Position numbers and translations under genes: made by a program. Positions 6,488 to 15,877 of a stretch of DNA of 64,000 bases are shown here, in pieces. Source of the DNA: Brumimicrobium sp964585545 (GTDB lineage: Bacteria > Bacteroidota > Bacteroidia > Flavobacteriales_D > Crocinitomicaceae); contig CAZPDT010000006.1 of assembly GCA_964585545.1 (NCBI GenBank), positions 62,001 through 126,000 on the forward strand, given 5' to 3'. The notes under the pieces are model-generated. The model was not told where the DNA came from. It saw nothing but the letters and a program-made list of their open reading frames with translations, and did no database searches. Every line of letters begins with the position of its first letter. Within the stretch, counting starts at the first letter, position 1.

Positions 6488-9430
6488 TTATTGTTGTAAT
6501 GCTTCATAGATAGCACTTTGAATCCTTGTTCGAATATCCATCTTTACAATTTTCCAGTTTTCACCGCTGGGATATACTCTGTTGGACAGAAAAACATAGT
6601 TGATTCCATTTTCTGGATCTGCCCAAGCAATAGTTCCTGTAAACCCTGTGTGTCCAAATGAACTTATAGAAACCAATGGCGATGCAGGTCCGCCTTCACC
6701 ATCAACTACAGGTTTATCAAAGCCAGCTCCACGCCTATTTTTTGGACAAAATTGACAAGCTGTATACCTTTTAATTACTTGCTCAGAAAGATAACGTTTT
6801 CCTCCATAAACACCCCCATTTAATAGCATTTGCATATAACCTGCTAAATCTGTCGCATCTGAAAAAACTCCAGCATGTCCTCCTACTCCACCCATCATGG
6901 CTGCCCCCATATCATGTACATGGCCATGGATGAGGCGATGTCTAAAATAATCATCCAACTCAGTTGGTACAATTCGGGATAAATCAAACCGCTTCCACGG
7001 ATTATAGCCCATTGTTGTTAAACCCATCGGAGCATACAAATTGTGCATCACCAAATCCTCCAATTGTTCCCCTGTTTGCTTTTCAATAATGCGTTTGGCA
7101 AAATAAAAAGCCAAATCAGAATACTTATAACCACTTCTGCGTCGCAAAGGTTTAGAAACAATAATTTTATACATGGTATCTTCATAGTTCTTATCCAAAT
7201 ACAAATGACTGGCTACAACTGCAGTTTTATTTCCTTGTGGTTCAATCGAGTACAATGATGTGTCAGGATATCCATTAACTAAAGTTTTAATGTAAAAAGG
7301 AATCCATGGAATCAGTCGTGCTTGGTGGGTTACAATGTCACGCATGTTTAAATTATAATAAGGTGTTCCTTTTGTTAAATCTCCTAGATAAAAACCCAAG
7401 GTACTGTCTAAGGAAAATTGATGACGATCATCCAAATACATCAAGCCATAAGTTGATGCAGCGATCTTGGTTATTGATGCAATATCATATAAGGAACGAT
7501 TGTTTACCTTTTCTTTATTGAAATAAGTAAAATAACCGAAAGACTTCCGATACACCACTTTCCCGTCTTTGGCGGCTACAATTTGACAGCTAGGATAGGC
7601 GCCTTCTTGAATACCTTCTAATGCGATACTATCAACTTTAGCAAAAGCCGTATCAGATATACCCAGTTCTGCAGGTACTGTAAATTTCAGTCGAGTGGCC
7701 ACGGGGGTGACTATACCATATCCTTCGGGATAGTCGAGATTCAATGTAATAGGAAGGACTGAACGGGCTTGAAAACCACCAAAGATAAGTTGAGCTGCCC
7801 TATTTTGACTTATTGTGGAATTTTGAAATGCCAAAATAACAGCATCTGCTCTCTCAAAAGTTTCACTTTCCTTAACCACATAAGGATTTCCAAATAACGT
7901 AACATAAACATCGGGTTCGCTGGGTATTTTCTGCAATAGGCTTCTCCATCCTTCTGGGTAATGGTAATCATTTCCAGGCCAATTTGATCCAGCAATTAAA
8001 TTGATGTAAATATGGCGGTATGTATGAAAGGAGAATTTATAAATTGCCCAAGCATCATTTGCATTCTTTGTGTTCGCCACATCTGCATTCGTATAAAGTG
8101 TTGCCGCTTGATAAAAAAAAGTACCGTCTCCTCCAATATTTAAAATTAAATTTTTTCCAGCAACGTTTTGAACTGGAATTGCACTGTCATTTTTCACAAC
8201 TGTCAGTGCCTTTTCATAAACATTAATTTTTGCATAATTTACCTTTTCTTTAGAAAGCGCAACATTGTCCTGTTTCATTTGAGTGGCATAATACTTTGCT
8301 TTGAGAATTCGCATTACTTTTTCGTCTATTTCTTGTGTTGTAATTTCACCCTTTTCCACGGCTTTCAAAATTTCCTGAATCGCCTCCTTAATATGAGCTC
8401 TAGATGGGCACAATAAAATATCGTTCCCTGCAATATACGCCCTTTTAGCAATATCTACGGAACCATAATGTTTCGTTAACGCTCCCATATTAAGGGCGTC
8501 ACTTATAACCAGACCGTCAAAACTCAACTTTCCTCTCAAATAATCTTTAATTGTTGTTGGAGATAAACTTGAGGGCAAACCACTACTGTCAAGTGCTGGC
8601 ACATTGAGATGAGCAATCATGACCGCTGAAGCTCCTGCGATTCGTCCTTGTTTATATGGCAACCAATCAAATCTATTGAGTTCCTGTAACGATTTATTTA
8701 CTACAGGTAAATCTTTGTGCGAATCTACATCCGTATCCCCATGCCCTGGGAAATGTTTCATACACGCCAAAACATGCTGACTTTGGAGACCTTGAATCAT
8801 TGCCACCGCATGCTTGGCCACCTGTAATGGGTTTTCCCCAAAAGAACGAAAACCGATAATTGGATTGTTGGGATTGGTATTTACATCCACCACAGGGGAA
8901 AAACTAAGGTTGACTCCAATATTATTTAATTCTTCACCCATCGCCTGAGAAAGCAACTTTGTGTCTTCCAGCCGATTGGCCGCCCCCATCGTAAGTTGAT
9001 AGGGAAATTGTTCGCCATCAGAAAGTCTCATCTTACTTCCCCATTCAGCATCCATGCTTACCAACAATGGCAACTTACTCTCTACTTGGAAATGTTCAAT
9101 CAACTCTTTTGTATGTTCAACATTACTTTTAAACATAATTACACCTCCAATATGATAGGTGGTAATTAAAGAATCAATAAGATGGATATGTTCGTCGCCT
9201 TTATGAGGACGCACACCCACCATAAAACTTTGCGCAATCTTTTCTTCCAATGAAAGTGAATCAAACTTTTGTTGTGCCCATTTTGGAGGCAGTTGCATAA
9301 AAGCTGGTAAAGCAGCTCTTCCTTGTGCAACATCATAAGGTCGAATACTGAAATTTGAATTTTGATTTGACCATGCGATGATACCACAAGAAATAATAAA
9401 CAACAACGATAAGAATCTGATATTTTTCAT
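6488..9430 (-). CDS. Beta-N-acetylglucosaminidase (GH3) fused to a beta-lactamase-like serine hydrolase
   Basis: A 980-residue exported fusion. A signal peptide or N-terminal anchor lies at about residues 1-20. The first half is a NagZ-like GH3 domain with KHFPGHGDTD (225-234), the motif that marks GlcNAc-type GH3 enzymes with a catalytic His, and nucleophile Asp311 in VISDALNM. A C-terminal GH3 sandwich-type segment follows (about 390-590). The last third is a class C beta-lactamase/penicillin-binding-like hydrolase with SITK (Ser652, Lys655), the YSD motif and HTGFTGT. The combination suggests periplasmic peptidoglycan turnover, with removal of GlcNAc and cleavage of an amide or ester. This fusion recurs in Bacteroidota. 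The real substrate is unproven. Confidence 0.87.
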   Translation of the reverse strand: MKNIRFLSLLFIISCGIIAWSNQNSNFSIRPYDVAQGRAALPAFMQLPPKWAQQKFDSLSLEEKIAQSFMVGVRPHKGDEHIHLIDSLITTYHIGGVIMFKSNVEHTKELIEHFQVESKLPLLVSMDAEWGSKMRLSDGEQFPYQLTMGAANRLEDTKLLSQAMGEELNNIGVNLSFSPVVDVNTNPNNPIIGFRSFGENPLQVAKHAVAMIQGLQSQHVLACMKHFPGHGDTDVDSHKDLPVVNKSLQELNRFDWLPYKQGRIAGASAVMIAHLNVPALDSSGLPSSLSPTTIKDYLRGKLSFDGLVISDALNMGALTKHYGSVDIAKRAYIAGNDILLCPSRAHIKEAIQEILKAVEKGEITTQEIDEKVMRILKAKYYATQMKQDNVALSKEKVNYAKINVYEKALTVVKNDSAIPVQNVAGKNLILNIGGDGTFFYQAATLYTNADVANTKNANDAWAIYKFSFHTYRHIYINLIAGSNWPGNDYHYPEGWRSLLQKIPSEPDVYVTLFGNPYVVKESETFERADAVILAFQNSTISQNRAAQLIFGGFQARSVLPITLNLDYPEGYGIVTPVATRLKFTVPAELGISDTAFAKVDSIALEGIQEGAYPSCQIVAAKDGKVVYRKSFGYFTYFNKEKVNNRSLYDIASITKIAASTYGLMYLDDRHQFSLDSTLGFYLGDLTKGTPYYNLNMRDIVTHQARLIPWIPFYIKTLVNGYPDTSLYSIEPQGNKTAVVASHLYLDKNYEDTMYKIIVSKPLRRRSGYKYSDLAFYFAKRIIEKQTGEQLEDLVMHNLYAPMGLTTMGYNPWKRFDLSRIVPTELDDYFRHRLIHGHVHDMGAAMMGGVGGHAGVFSDATDLAGYMQMLLNGGVYGGKRYLSEQVIKRYTACQFCPKNRRGAGFDKPVVDGEGGPASPLVSISSFGHTGFTGTIAWADPENGINYVFLSNRVYPSGENWKIVKMDIRTRIQSAIYEALQQ

Positions 9431-9616
9431 GAATAAAAAGACTGTTTAGCAACTTCAATTCTCTTTTTACAACAAACACTCTGCCGAATTGTCATTGTGC
9501 TCCTTTTGGAATAAAAATTGAACTCAAATTGACATAAAGTTGTAAAATATGTGTTGCAAGATAAAAATTCCGAGTTAAAGAAATTGAAATCATTTTAAAA
9601 ACTTTAATATTTGATG

Positions 9617-9624
9617 TACCTTTG
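9617..9624 (+). promoter_or_regulatory. -7 box of the mutL-rhomboid operon
   Basis: TACCTTTG matches TANNTTTG, with TTTT 20 nt upstream as a weak -33. It lies 53 nt before the first gene of the operon. Confidence 0.45.
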
Positions 9625-9677
9625 TTAGGGATTCATTAAATTGAAACAAAATTTAAATTAATTTAGATTTAAAGAAG

Positions 9678-10001
9678 ATGATATTAGAACGCATTCGGTT
9701 TATGAAAGTAAACCGACATAAAAGATTTAACTTTACGCCTCGCTATTATGATGAGCGCAAAGATCGAATTGAACGGTTAAAAGAAGCATACAGTGAGAAT
9801 ACAGAAAAAACTCCTGAGGAACAGCAATTGCAATTAAGAGAACGAATCCAAAGCAATTGGAATTCCAGTAAATCTTATTCAAATAAAGCTAAAGCTGCCA
9901 ATCTAAGGTTAATAATTATCTTAGCTGCACTTATTTTAGTGGCTTATATTATTCTTGGAAATGTTGATATGTTTGCTTCTAAAGTAATAGAAATAAAATA
10001 G
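9678..10001 (+). CDS. Small basic membrane-anchored protein upstream of mutL
   Basis: A 107-residue protein: a basic N-terminus with HKRFNFTPRYYDERKD, a charged helical middle, and one C-terminal membrane segment (about 77-97, IIILAALILVAYIILG). The N-in arrangement suggests a cytoplasmic domain anchored at its C-terminus. I recall similar proteins in Bacteroidota genomes just upstream of mutL, sometimes mislabelled as riboflavin synthase subunit beta; there is no sequence basis for that name here. It lies 39 nt before mutL and very likely shares its transcript. An internal ATG at 9702 (MKVNRHKRF) is an alternative start. Function unknown. Confidence 0.75.
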   Translation: MILERIRFMKVNRHKRFNFTPRYYDERKDRIERLKEAYSENTEKTPEEQQLQLRERIQSNWNSSKSYSNKAKAANLRLIIILAALILVAYIILGNVDMFASKVIEIK

Positions 10002-10040
10002 TTTACGCCTTAATAAATTAGAGAAGATATAAAGTTAAAT

Positions 10041-11855
10041 ATGTCAGACGTAATTCATTTACTTCCCGATAATATTGCCAATCAGATTGCTGCAGGAGAG
10101 GTTATTCAACGGCCTGCATCGGTGGTGAAAGAATTGATTGAAAATGCAGTAGATGCTGGAGCTGATAAAATTGAACTTCATATTAAAGATTCTGGCAAAA
10201 CCTCCATTCAAGTTATAGACAATGGTAAAGGCATGTCAGAAATGGATGCCCAACTCTCTTTTGAACGTCATGCCACGAGCAAGATTAATACTGCGGAAGA
10301 TTTATTTCATCTTAAAACGAAGGGTTTCCGTGGAGAGGCTTTGGCTTCGATTGCTGCCATAGCTCATGTGGAAATGGACACAATTGAAGCAGGGGAAGAA
10401 ATTGGAACAAAAATAGAAATTCAAGGTAGTAAAATTAGCAGTACAGAGCCGAGTTCAAGAAGTAAAGGGACTTCTATTTCGGTAAAGAACTTGTTTTACA
10501 ATGTCCCAGCACGTAGAAATTTTTTAAAGTCAGATAATGTAGAAACAAAGCATATCGTTGAAGAGTTTAACCGGATTGCTTTAACCCATCCTGAAATAGG
10601 TTTTGTCTTTTCTCATAACGGTAACATCTTACACAATTTAGATCGTGCAAACCTACGAAAACGCATCGTCGATTTATTTGGACGCAGTTTCAACAATAAA
10701 TTGGTCCCCATTGAAGAGGAAACAGAAATTGTAAAAATATCTGGATTTATTGTCAAACCAGAATTTTCAAAGAAGACAAGAGGAGAGCAACATTTCTTTG
10801 TCAATAACCGCTTTTTTAAAGATGGCTATCTTCACCATTCTGTTGTTCAGGGTTACGACAATCTTATTGCTCCAAAACATTTCCCTTCTTATTTTATCTA
10901 TTTAGAAGTTCCTTCAAAAACATTAGATGTCAACGTTCACCCTACAAAAACAGAGGTAAAATTTGAAGACAACAGAAGTATTTATAGAATTCTACTCAGT
11001 ACTGTAAAGTTAGCACTTGGAAAATACAATATAAGTCCTACGCTTGACTTTGAACACGAGGCTCAGTTTGATTTGACCCAAGAGGAACAAGATCGCCCGA
11101 TTCGAAAACCACAAATAGATGTTGACCCTACCTTTAATCCATTTTCCAATCCGAAACCATCGTCTTCTAGAGGGCGATCTGGAGGTGAATATTCTAAACC
11201 GCTCCGACCCAATAAAGAAGAGTGGGAGAATTTTTATACCGTAACCGATGAAACAGATGCTTCTCCAAAGGAAATAGACCACGCATCCTTTGCAGGTTCT
11301 CATTCAATAAAAACACAAGTACACAAAAATTATATTCTGATTCAAGTAAAACAAGGACTTTTATTGCTCCATGTTAATCGTGCAAATGAGCGGCTACTTT
11401 ACGACCATTTAATGGAGCGTTTTATGATTTCACCTGTGGTCGCACAACAATTAATGTTTCCTTATGAATATGCTTTACAAACCACACAAAAATTAGAATG
11501 GAACAACAATGAAACAACGATCCAACGCTTAGGGTTTACATGGGAGTGGAAAGGAAAAACACTTGTGCTTTCAAGCATTCCTTCTATATTAGAAGTAGAA
11601 AACATACCCAACTGTATCGATAAAGTTATAGAAAAAATAACCCATCAAGAAATTGATAAAGGTGAGTTGGTTCACGAGTTAATTCTGTCGATTGCTCAGG
11701 CAGCAACCAAACAAAAACCACAAACCTTGTCAGAAAATGAAATGGATTATTTGATAGAACAATTATTCCAATGCAAACAACATCAATATTCTCCTAGTGG
11801 CAAAAAAATAATGAACACCATTACGCTAGAAGATTTGAAGAATTATTTAGTATGA
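10041..11855 (+). CDS. mutL: DNA mismatch repair protein MutL
   Basis: A 604-residue MutL with an intact N-terminal GHKL ATPase: ENAVDAGA, DNGKGM, and KGFRGEALASIAA within the first 110 residues. A variable acidic linker (about 335-405) and a C-terminal dimerisation domain follow. MutL couples MutS mismatch recognition to strand incision. The C-terminus lacks recognisable endonuclease motifs: the DQHA position reads HVNR (444-447, within LLLLHVNRANERLLYD) and the CPHGRP position reads YSPSGKK. This MutL is therefore probably not a nicking enzyme of the usual kind. The stop overlaps the next ATG by 4 nt, indicating translational coupling to the rhomboid gene. Confidence 0.93.
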   Translation: MSDVIHLLPDNIANQIAAGEVIQRPASVVKELIENAVDAGADKIELHIKDSGKTSIQVIDNGKGMSEMDAQLSFERHATSKINTAEDLFHLKTKGFRGEALASIAAIAHVEMDTIEAGEEIGTKIEIQGSKISSTEPSSRSKGTSISVKNLFYNVPARRNFLKSDNVETKHIVEEFNRIALTHPEIGFVFSHNGNILHNLDRANLRKRIVDLFGRSFNNKLVPIEEETEIVKISGFIVKPEFSKKTRGEQHFFVNNRFFKDGYLHHSVVQGYDNLIAPKHFPSYFIYLEVPSKTLDVNVHPTKTEVKFEDNRSIYRILLSTVKLALGKYNISPTLDFEHEAQFDLTQEEQDRPIRKPQIDVDPTFNPFSNPKPSSSRGRSGGEYSKPLRPNKEEWENFYTVTDETDASPKEIDHASFAGSHSIKTQVHKNYILIQVKQGLLLLHVNRANERLLYDHLMERFMISPVVAQQLMFPYEYALQTTQKLEWNNNETTIQRLGFTWEWKGKTLVLSSIPSILEVENIPNCIDKVIEKITHQEIDKGELVHELILSIAQAATKQKPQTLSENEMDYLIEQLFQCKQHQYSPSGKKIMNTITLEDLKNYLV

Positions 11856-12586
11856 GAAATATATTAGACAACATGCCCCCTGTAGTAAAGAACTTGTTAC
11901 TCCTCAATGTTCTTATGTTTATTATCACCTTAATTGGAGAGTGGCAGGGTATTAATCTCACCCGTATTTTAGGAGGATATGTATTTAACTCACCCTTCTT
12001 TGAACCTTATCAAATGGTTACGCACTTTTTTATGCACGGTGGTTTTTTCCATATTCTATTCAATATGTTTGCCCTGGTTATTTTTGGATCTGCTTTGGAG
12101 CGGGTATGGGGTCCAAAACGATTCTTTATATTCTATATTGCCACTGCATTAGGCGCTTTTTTAATCTACGAATTGGTGGGGTATATAAAAGTTATGGGGA
12201 TTGAAGACCAAATTGTTGCTACAGGACAAAGTTTAAGTGAAGTGAAGTACCAAATTGCCAATATGCCCCTCGGAATGGGCTTTAAAAATCAATTGCTCGA
12301 AAGTTATAGAATGAGTCTTTCAACCCCAGTTATTGGAGCTTCGGGAGCGGTATTCGGTGTTTTGGTTGCTTTTGCTTATTTGTTCCCCAATACGCAATTA
12401 ATGCTGCTCTTCCCTCCCATTCCAATAAAAGCAAAATGGTTGGTATTGGGTCTAGTTGTTATTCAAATTTATTATTCCCTCAATAGCCCTGGAGATAATG
12501 TTGCCCATTTGGCTCATGTTGGAGGGGCTTTGGTAGGTTTTATTATCGTCTTATTTTGGCAAAAAAGTACCCGGAAATTTTATTAG
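11852..12586 (+). CDS. Rhomboid family intramembrane serine protease (first copy)
   Basis: A 244-residue polytopic membrane protein with six or so hydrophobic segments. The catalytic dyad is visible: Ser164 in IGASGAVFG and His222 in AHLAHVGGALVGF; the His pair after HFFMHGGFFHILFNMF supports the oxyanion region. Rhomboids cleave transmembrane helices of other proteins. The ATG overlaps the mutL stop (ATGA) and a second rhomboid follows after 3 nt. A loop of about 40 residues between membrane segments (near 105-150) is longer than in minimal rhomboids. Substrates unknown. Confidence 0.9.
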   Translation: MRNILDNMPPVVKNLLLLNVLMFIITLIGEWQGINLTRILGGYVFNSPFFEPYQMVTHFFMHGGFFHILFNMFALVIFGSALERVWGPKRFFIFYIATALGAFLIYELVGYIKVMGIEDQIVATGQSLSEVKYQIANMPLGMGFKNQLLESYRMSLSTPVIGASGAVFGVLVAFAYLFPNTQLMLLFPPIPIKAKWLVLGLVVIQIYYSLNSPGDNVAHLAHVGGALVGFIIVLFWQKSTRKFY

Positions 12587-12589
12587 ACC

Positions 12590-13513
12590 ATGAATCGATC
12601 ATTTTTAGATGAAATAAAATACCAATGGAAACACGGAGGAATGCACATCAAATTGATTGGTGTCAATTTGGCTGTTTTTATTGTGATAAAATTCATTCTT
12701 GTTACTGGAGCATTAATGGTGCCACAAGGAAGTGTCAATCCAGCTGAATATTTATTAAGAGACATTTTTACATTAAGAGGTGATTTTTATGGCTTTCTGA
12801 CACATCCATGGGGATTGTTTACAAGCATCTTTGCCCATTTTGGGTTTATGCACATCCTCTTTAACATGATTTTTTTCTATTTTATCTCTCGGTTTTTCTT
12901 GATGTATTTCTCTAATCAAAGAATGCTGTACACTTATATATTAGGTGGATTGACCGGTGGACTTGCGCAAATAGCTGCTTATTCTATCTTCCCAGCACTT
13001 CAAGGCATCCCAACTTTTGTTGTAGGGGCTTCAGGGGCTGTAAATGCAATTTTTATGGCAGCAGCCTTTTATCGTCCAATGGTGCAAGTCCATCTCTTTG
13101 GAGCAATAAAAGTGCGCATGATTTATATTGCCTTGTTTTTCTTTCTTGCCGATTTATTCCAAATGGGAGGTTCTGACCATGTAGCGCACTTTGCCCATCT
13201 TGGAGGAGCTCTTTTCGGCTTCCTTTCCATCTACAAAGTTGGCGCAAGAAACAATGTCATCAATGCCGCTCAAAGATTTGTCAAACGATTAAAAGCCACC
13301 TTTAAAAATCAACCAAAAATGAAAGCCCATCGAGGTGGTAAAAACAGAAATACTGGGTTTACTTCGGCTCAAGCCCAAACAGATGAAGAATACAATCTAC
13401 AAAAGAAAAAACAACAAGAAGAAATCGATAAAATTTTAGACAAAATCTCTAAATCAGGATATGACAGTCTCACCAAACGAGAAAAACAAATTCTATTTGA
13501 CCAAAGCAAATAA
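12590..13513 (+). CDS. Rhomboid family intramembrane serine protease (second copy)
   Basis: A 307-residue rhomboid paralogue of the preceding gene. The active site is intact: Ser148 in VGASGAVNA and His203 in HVAHFAHLGGALFGF. It differs by a long cytosolic C-terminal tail (about 215-307), rich in Lys/Gln and ending in a helical segment with DEEYNLQKKKQQEEIDKILDKI and SLTKREKQ, a tail I recall from other Bacteroidota rhomboids. It starts 3 nt after the first copy, so the two are coexpressed. Last gene of the operon; convergent with tatA. Confidence 0.9.
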   Translation: MNRSFLDEIKYQWKHGGMHIKLIGVNLAVFIVIKFILVTGALMVPQGSVNPAEYLLRDIFTLRGDFYGFLTHPWGLFTSIFAHFGFMHILFNMIFFYFISRFFLMYFSNQRMLYTYILGGLTGGLAQIAAYSIFPALQGIPTFVVGASGAVNAIFMAAAFYRPMVQVHLFGAIKVRMIYIALFFFLADLFQMGGSDHVAHFAHLGGALFGFLSIYKVGARNNVINAAQRFVKRLKATFKNQPKMKAHRGGKNRNTGFTSAQAQTDEEYNLQKKKQQEEIDKILDKISKSGYDSLTKREKQILFDQSK

Positions 13514-13530
13514 AACGCACTGAACAACTA

Positions 13531-13968
13531 TTAATTTTCGTTCTTTTGGTCTCCGTTTGTATCAGAGTTTGATAAGGCTTTTTCTTTTGGGAGCATGGGT
13601 TGATCTCTTGGCTGAATCTGATCTCTAGGAACTTTATTTTCGGAAGTTTGTTTTTCCCTTCCTTCAATATTTTTATGGATATCACCCCCCGAATCTTTTA
13701 GGTCTTTTGAAAACTTTTTTACTGGTGCTTCCAGCGTTCTTCTGGTTTCGTTAAGATGCCTCCTATTCATATTGGCTTCTCGCCTAATTTCAGTAGATGT
13801 TTTCTTAATTTCATCTTGAAAATCTTGAGAAGCATCTTTAATTTGACGAATGCCTTTGCCTAGATTTTTTGCAAGACCAGGAATCTTGTCTGCTCCAAAA
13901 AATATTAGAACAAATAGAAAAATCATCACTATTTCACCTGTTCCTATGCTCTCCAAGAATAATAACAT
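13531..13968 (-). CDS. tatA: Sec-independent protein translocase subunit TatA/TatE-like
   Basis: A 145-residue protein with the TatA plan: a short N-terminus, one membrane helix (about 11-24, EIVMIFLFVLIFFGADKIP), the FGADKIPGLAKNLGKGIRQ hinge and amphipathic helix, then a long charged tail rich in Lys, Glu and Gln. TatA forms the pore for folded, cofactor-bearing proteins. The FGADKIP/GKGIRQ form is the standard Bacteroidota version. The tail is longer than in E. coli TatA (89 aa). No tatC is adjacent. A dispersed repeat copy lies just upstream. Confidence 0.88.
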   Translation of the reverse strand: MLLFLESIGTGEIVMIFLFVLIFFGADKIPGLAKNLGKGIRQIKDASQDFQDEIKKTSTEIRREANMNRRHLNETRRTLEAPVKKFSKDLKDSGGDIHKNIEGREKQTSENKVPRDQIQPRDQPMLPKEKALSNSDTNGDQKNEN

Positions 13969-14002
13969 GGTACAAATGTACGAAAAATTGAACAGTTATG
14001 AT

Positions 14003-14129
14003 ATGGTTATATCAAAACTGTTCAACTGCTGCAATATTGATAAATTTCAAACTCAATCACATATTTCAAAATGTATATTTCGTTCTTATTTTCAATATCT
14101 TGCGTTCTTCTCACTTTTGAAATATCCAC
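14003..14129 (+). repeat. Dispersed hairpin-ended repeat, copy A
   Basis: The most diverged of three copies (others at 21047-21143 and 53723-53847). It begins TGGTTATATCAAAACTG, has the internal ATTTCAAACTCAATCACATA shared with copy C, and ends TTCTCACTTTTGAAATATCCAC. The two ends are imperfect inverted repeats of each other. It lies between two genes and contains no frame of its own. Confidence 0.65.
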
Positions 14130-14214
14130 TATTTTATTTCAGAGTTTCCCCTTTTGAGACAGCTACATTATATTGGCTACATGGAAACAAATCTCCTATT
14201 CGTCAAAATTATCA

Positions 14215-15300
14215 TTAAAATGAGATTCCAATGGAATATACCACGCTTTCACTGCCTTTACTAAACTTCGGCAAGTTCTTAATCGCCTCAATCAAAGCTT
14301 TCTGATGGATAGGATGTAAGTTGCCATGAATCGTATAATCTTTCAATTTTCCTCTGGAGTTGATTTCCAAATCAATCATTACACTTCTATCAAAACGATC
14401 TTCACCTTTTGTGATTTTTAGAGGACGAAGTTTTCCAACAAAATAATCCTGCAAAGCCCGATCACCTCCTCTATATTTTGGAACATCAGCTATAGCATAG
14501 GAAGACCCTTTGCTTTTATTGCCTCCAAAAGTATTTAGAGGACTACCACTGTTGTTGTTCGACCTTTTAATATCCTTAGGGTTTGATTTAGCCAATATTT
14601 GAACGTTTTGAACAGACAATACAACAGACTGACTTGCAGTAGATTTTGTCGAAGATGAAAAACTTCTGGTATTGTCTGCCCCTTTATTGGCATCTATCGA
14701 AATCGGTTCAATCGTTTTTGCCTTTGGATCAAAGGTTTGTGTTTTAACCGTAAGTTGATCTGAAGAGATGTTTCCAAAATCGATTTTTTCATCTTCAGGC
14801 GATTGTACCGACTGCTTTGTATTTGCATTATCTGCTTTTAAATCTGTTTCTATTGTCAAATCATCTTCTGACGTTTCATCTTGGTCTGTAACAGGAGCAA
14901 CTCCTATAAAACTATTGTTGGATGGAATCTTCTTTGATGATTTCAATTTCTGACTCATGGGGATTGGTTCATACACAGCGGTATTGCTCTTTTGTAAGAA
15001 CAACGCCAAGCCAATAATTAAAGCAATGGAACTAAGTCCAATCCAAACACCATATTTTGACCAAAATCCAATTTTAGACAAGTAGACAGTAGAGATAGAT
15101 TTGCTGGTTCTATTCGAAATACTCTTAACAGTTTCAACATTAATGGAAGCAACATCCTCAGCGACAGCTTTCACCATAGGATTCTTTTGCATGAGTTGTT
15201 CTATCCACATTGAATCTGAAACAGACAATTCTCCTTTACTATAGGCTTTCAACATCTCAATTGGCGCTACTTTATGATATTTCATGTACTGATTTGACAT
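14215..15300 (-). CDS. Membrane protein with TonB-like C-terminal domain, ECF sigma partner
   Basis: A 361-residue protein: a cytosolic N-terminus of about 90 residues, one membrane helix (about 93-108), a long Ser/Thr/Asp-rich periplasmic linker, and a C-terminal TonB-like domain (about 270-361) with ADVPKYRGGDRALQDYF and a conserved beta-hairpin end. It overlaps the 3' end of the ECF sigma gene by 29 nt. The topology, with a cytosolic head positioned to hold a sigma factor and a periplasmic sensor, suggests an anti-sigma-like role; that is inference from order and topology. No classical zinc anti-sigma motif is visible. It could instead be an energy-transducer-like protein without sigma binding. 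Confidence 0.65.
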   Translation of the reverse strand: MSNQYMKYHKVAPIEMLKAYSKGELSVSDSMWIEQLMQKNPMVKAVAEDVASINVETVKSISNRTSKSISTVYLSKIGFWSKYGVWIGLSSIALIIGLALFLQKSNTAVYEPIPMSQKLKSSKKIPSNNSFIGVAPVTDQDETSEDDLTIETDLKADNANTKQSVQSPEDEKIDFGNISSDQLTVKTQTFDPKAKTIEPISIDANKGADNTRSFSSSTKSTASQSVVLSVQNVQILAKSNPKDIKRSNNNSGSPLNTFGGNKSKGSSYAIADVPKYRGGDRALQDYFVGKLRPLKITKGEDRFDRSVMIDLEINSRGKLKDYTIHGNLHPIHQKALIEAIKNLPKFSKGSESVVYSIGISF

Positions 15301-15877
15301 TTCTTTTTTCTAATTCAATTCTTAATTTTCGTTTTCCATTTTGTATATGGCTTTTCACCTTTTTCTCTGGAAGTTTTAATTTTTTTGATATTTCTTTATA
15401 ACTCTTTTCGTCTAAGTAAAAAGCCTTTACACATTTTTCTTGTTCTGGTTTTAACGTTTTCAGGACTTCTTCTAATAATTTCTCAATTTCTTCATTTTTG
15501 TTGTCAAAAAGCTGTTCAAAAAGTCCGCTCTCATCTTTGTCTTGGTCGTGATAACCTTCAATCAATTCATCTCCCGACAATTGTCTTCTTTTTCTTTTAA
15601 TCTTGAGAAGATGATTTCTCACAACTGAGTAATACCAACCACCAAAATTCTTTATCTCTGCTGTTTTTAAATCTTTATATAAAATCTCGAAGCAATCCAT
15701 CACAGCATCTTCTGCATCACTTTCATTTTTTAAATAATTTAATGCTAATGAAACCGTCATTTCGTTATAGCGCTCAAATAATACTCCAGCATAATAGCTA
15801 TCCTTAGTAGCCTGAAATTTCTTTACTAAGGCTTCATCTGAATACTGAACATATTTTCTAAGCAACTGTAATAGCAC
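15272..15877 (-). CDS. ECF-type RNA polymerase sigma factor (first)
   Basis: A 201-residue sigma-70 family factor with region 2 (VSLALNYLKNESDAEDAVMDCFEIL, about 53-77) and region 4 (about 140-195: TLKPEQEKCVKAFYLDEKSYKEISKKLKLPEKKVKSHIQNGKRKLR, split here only for description). Region 3 is absent, as in ECF sigmas. The linker between them is charged and fairly long (about 100-140). The gene overlaps the membrane protein gene downstream, so the pair is translationally linked. The target promoters are unknown. Confidence 0.87.
   Translation of the reverse strand: MLLQLLRKYVQYSDEALVKKFQATKDSYYAGVLFERYNEMTVSLALNYLKNESDAEDAVMDCFEILYKDLKTAEIKNFGGWYYSVVRNHLLKIKRKRRQLSGDELIEGYHDQDKDESGLFEQLFDNKNEEIEKLLEEVLKTLKPEQEKCVKAFYLDEKSYKEISKKLKLPEKKVKSHIQNGKRKLRIELEKRNVKSVHEIS

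Noticed and set aside
13850..14218. A 122-codon plus-strand frame between tatA and the TonB-like gene
   Set aside because: It is antisense to tatA and then runs through repeat copy A; no protein-like features.
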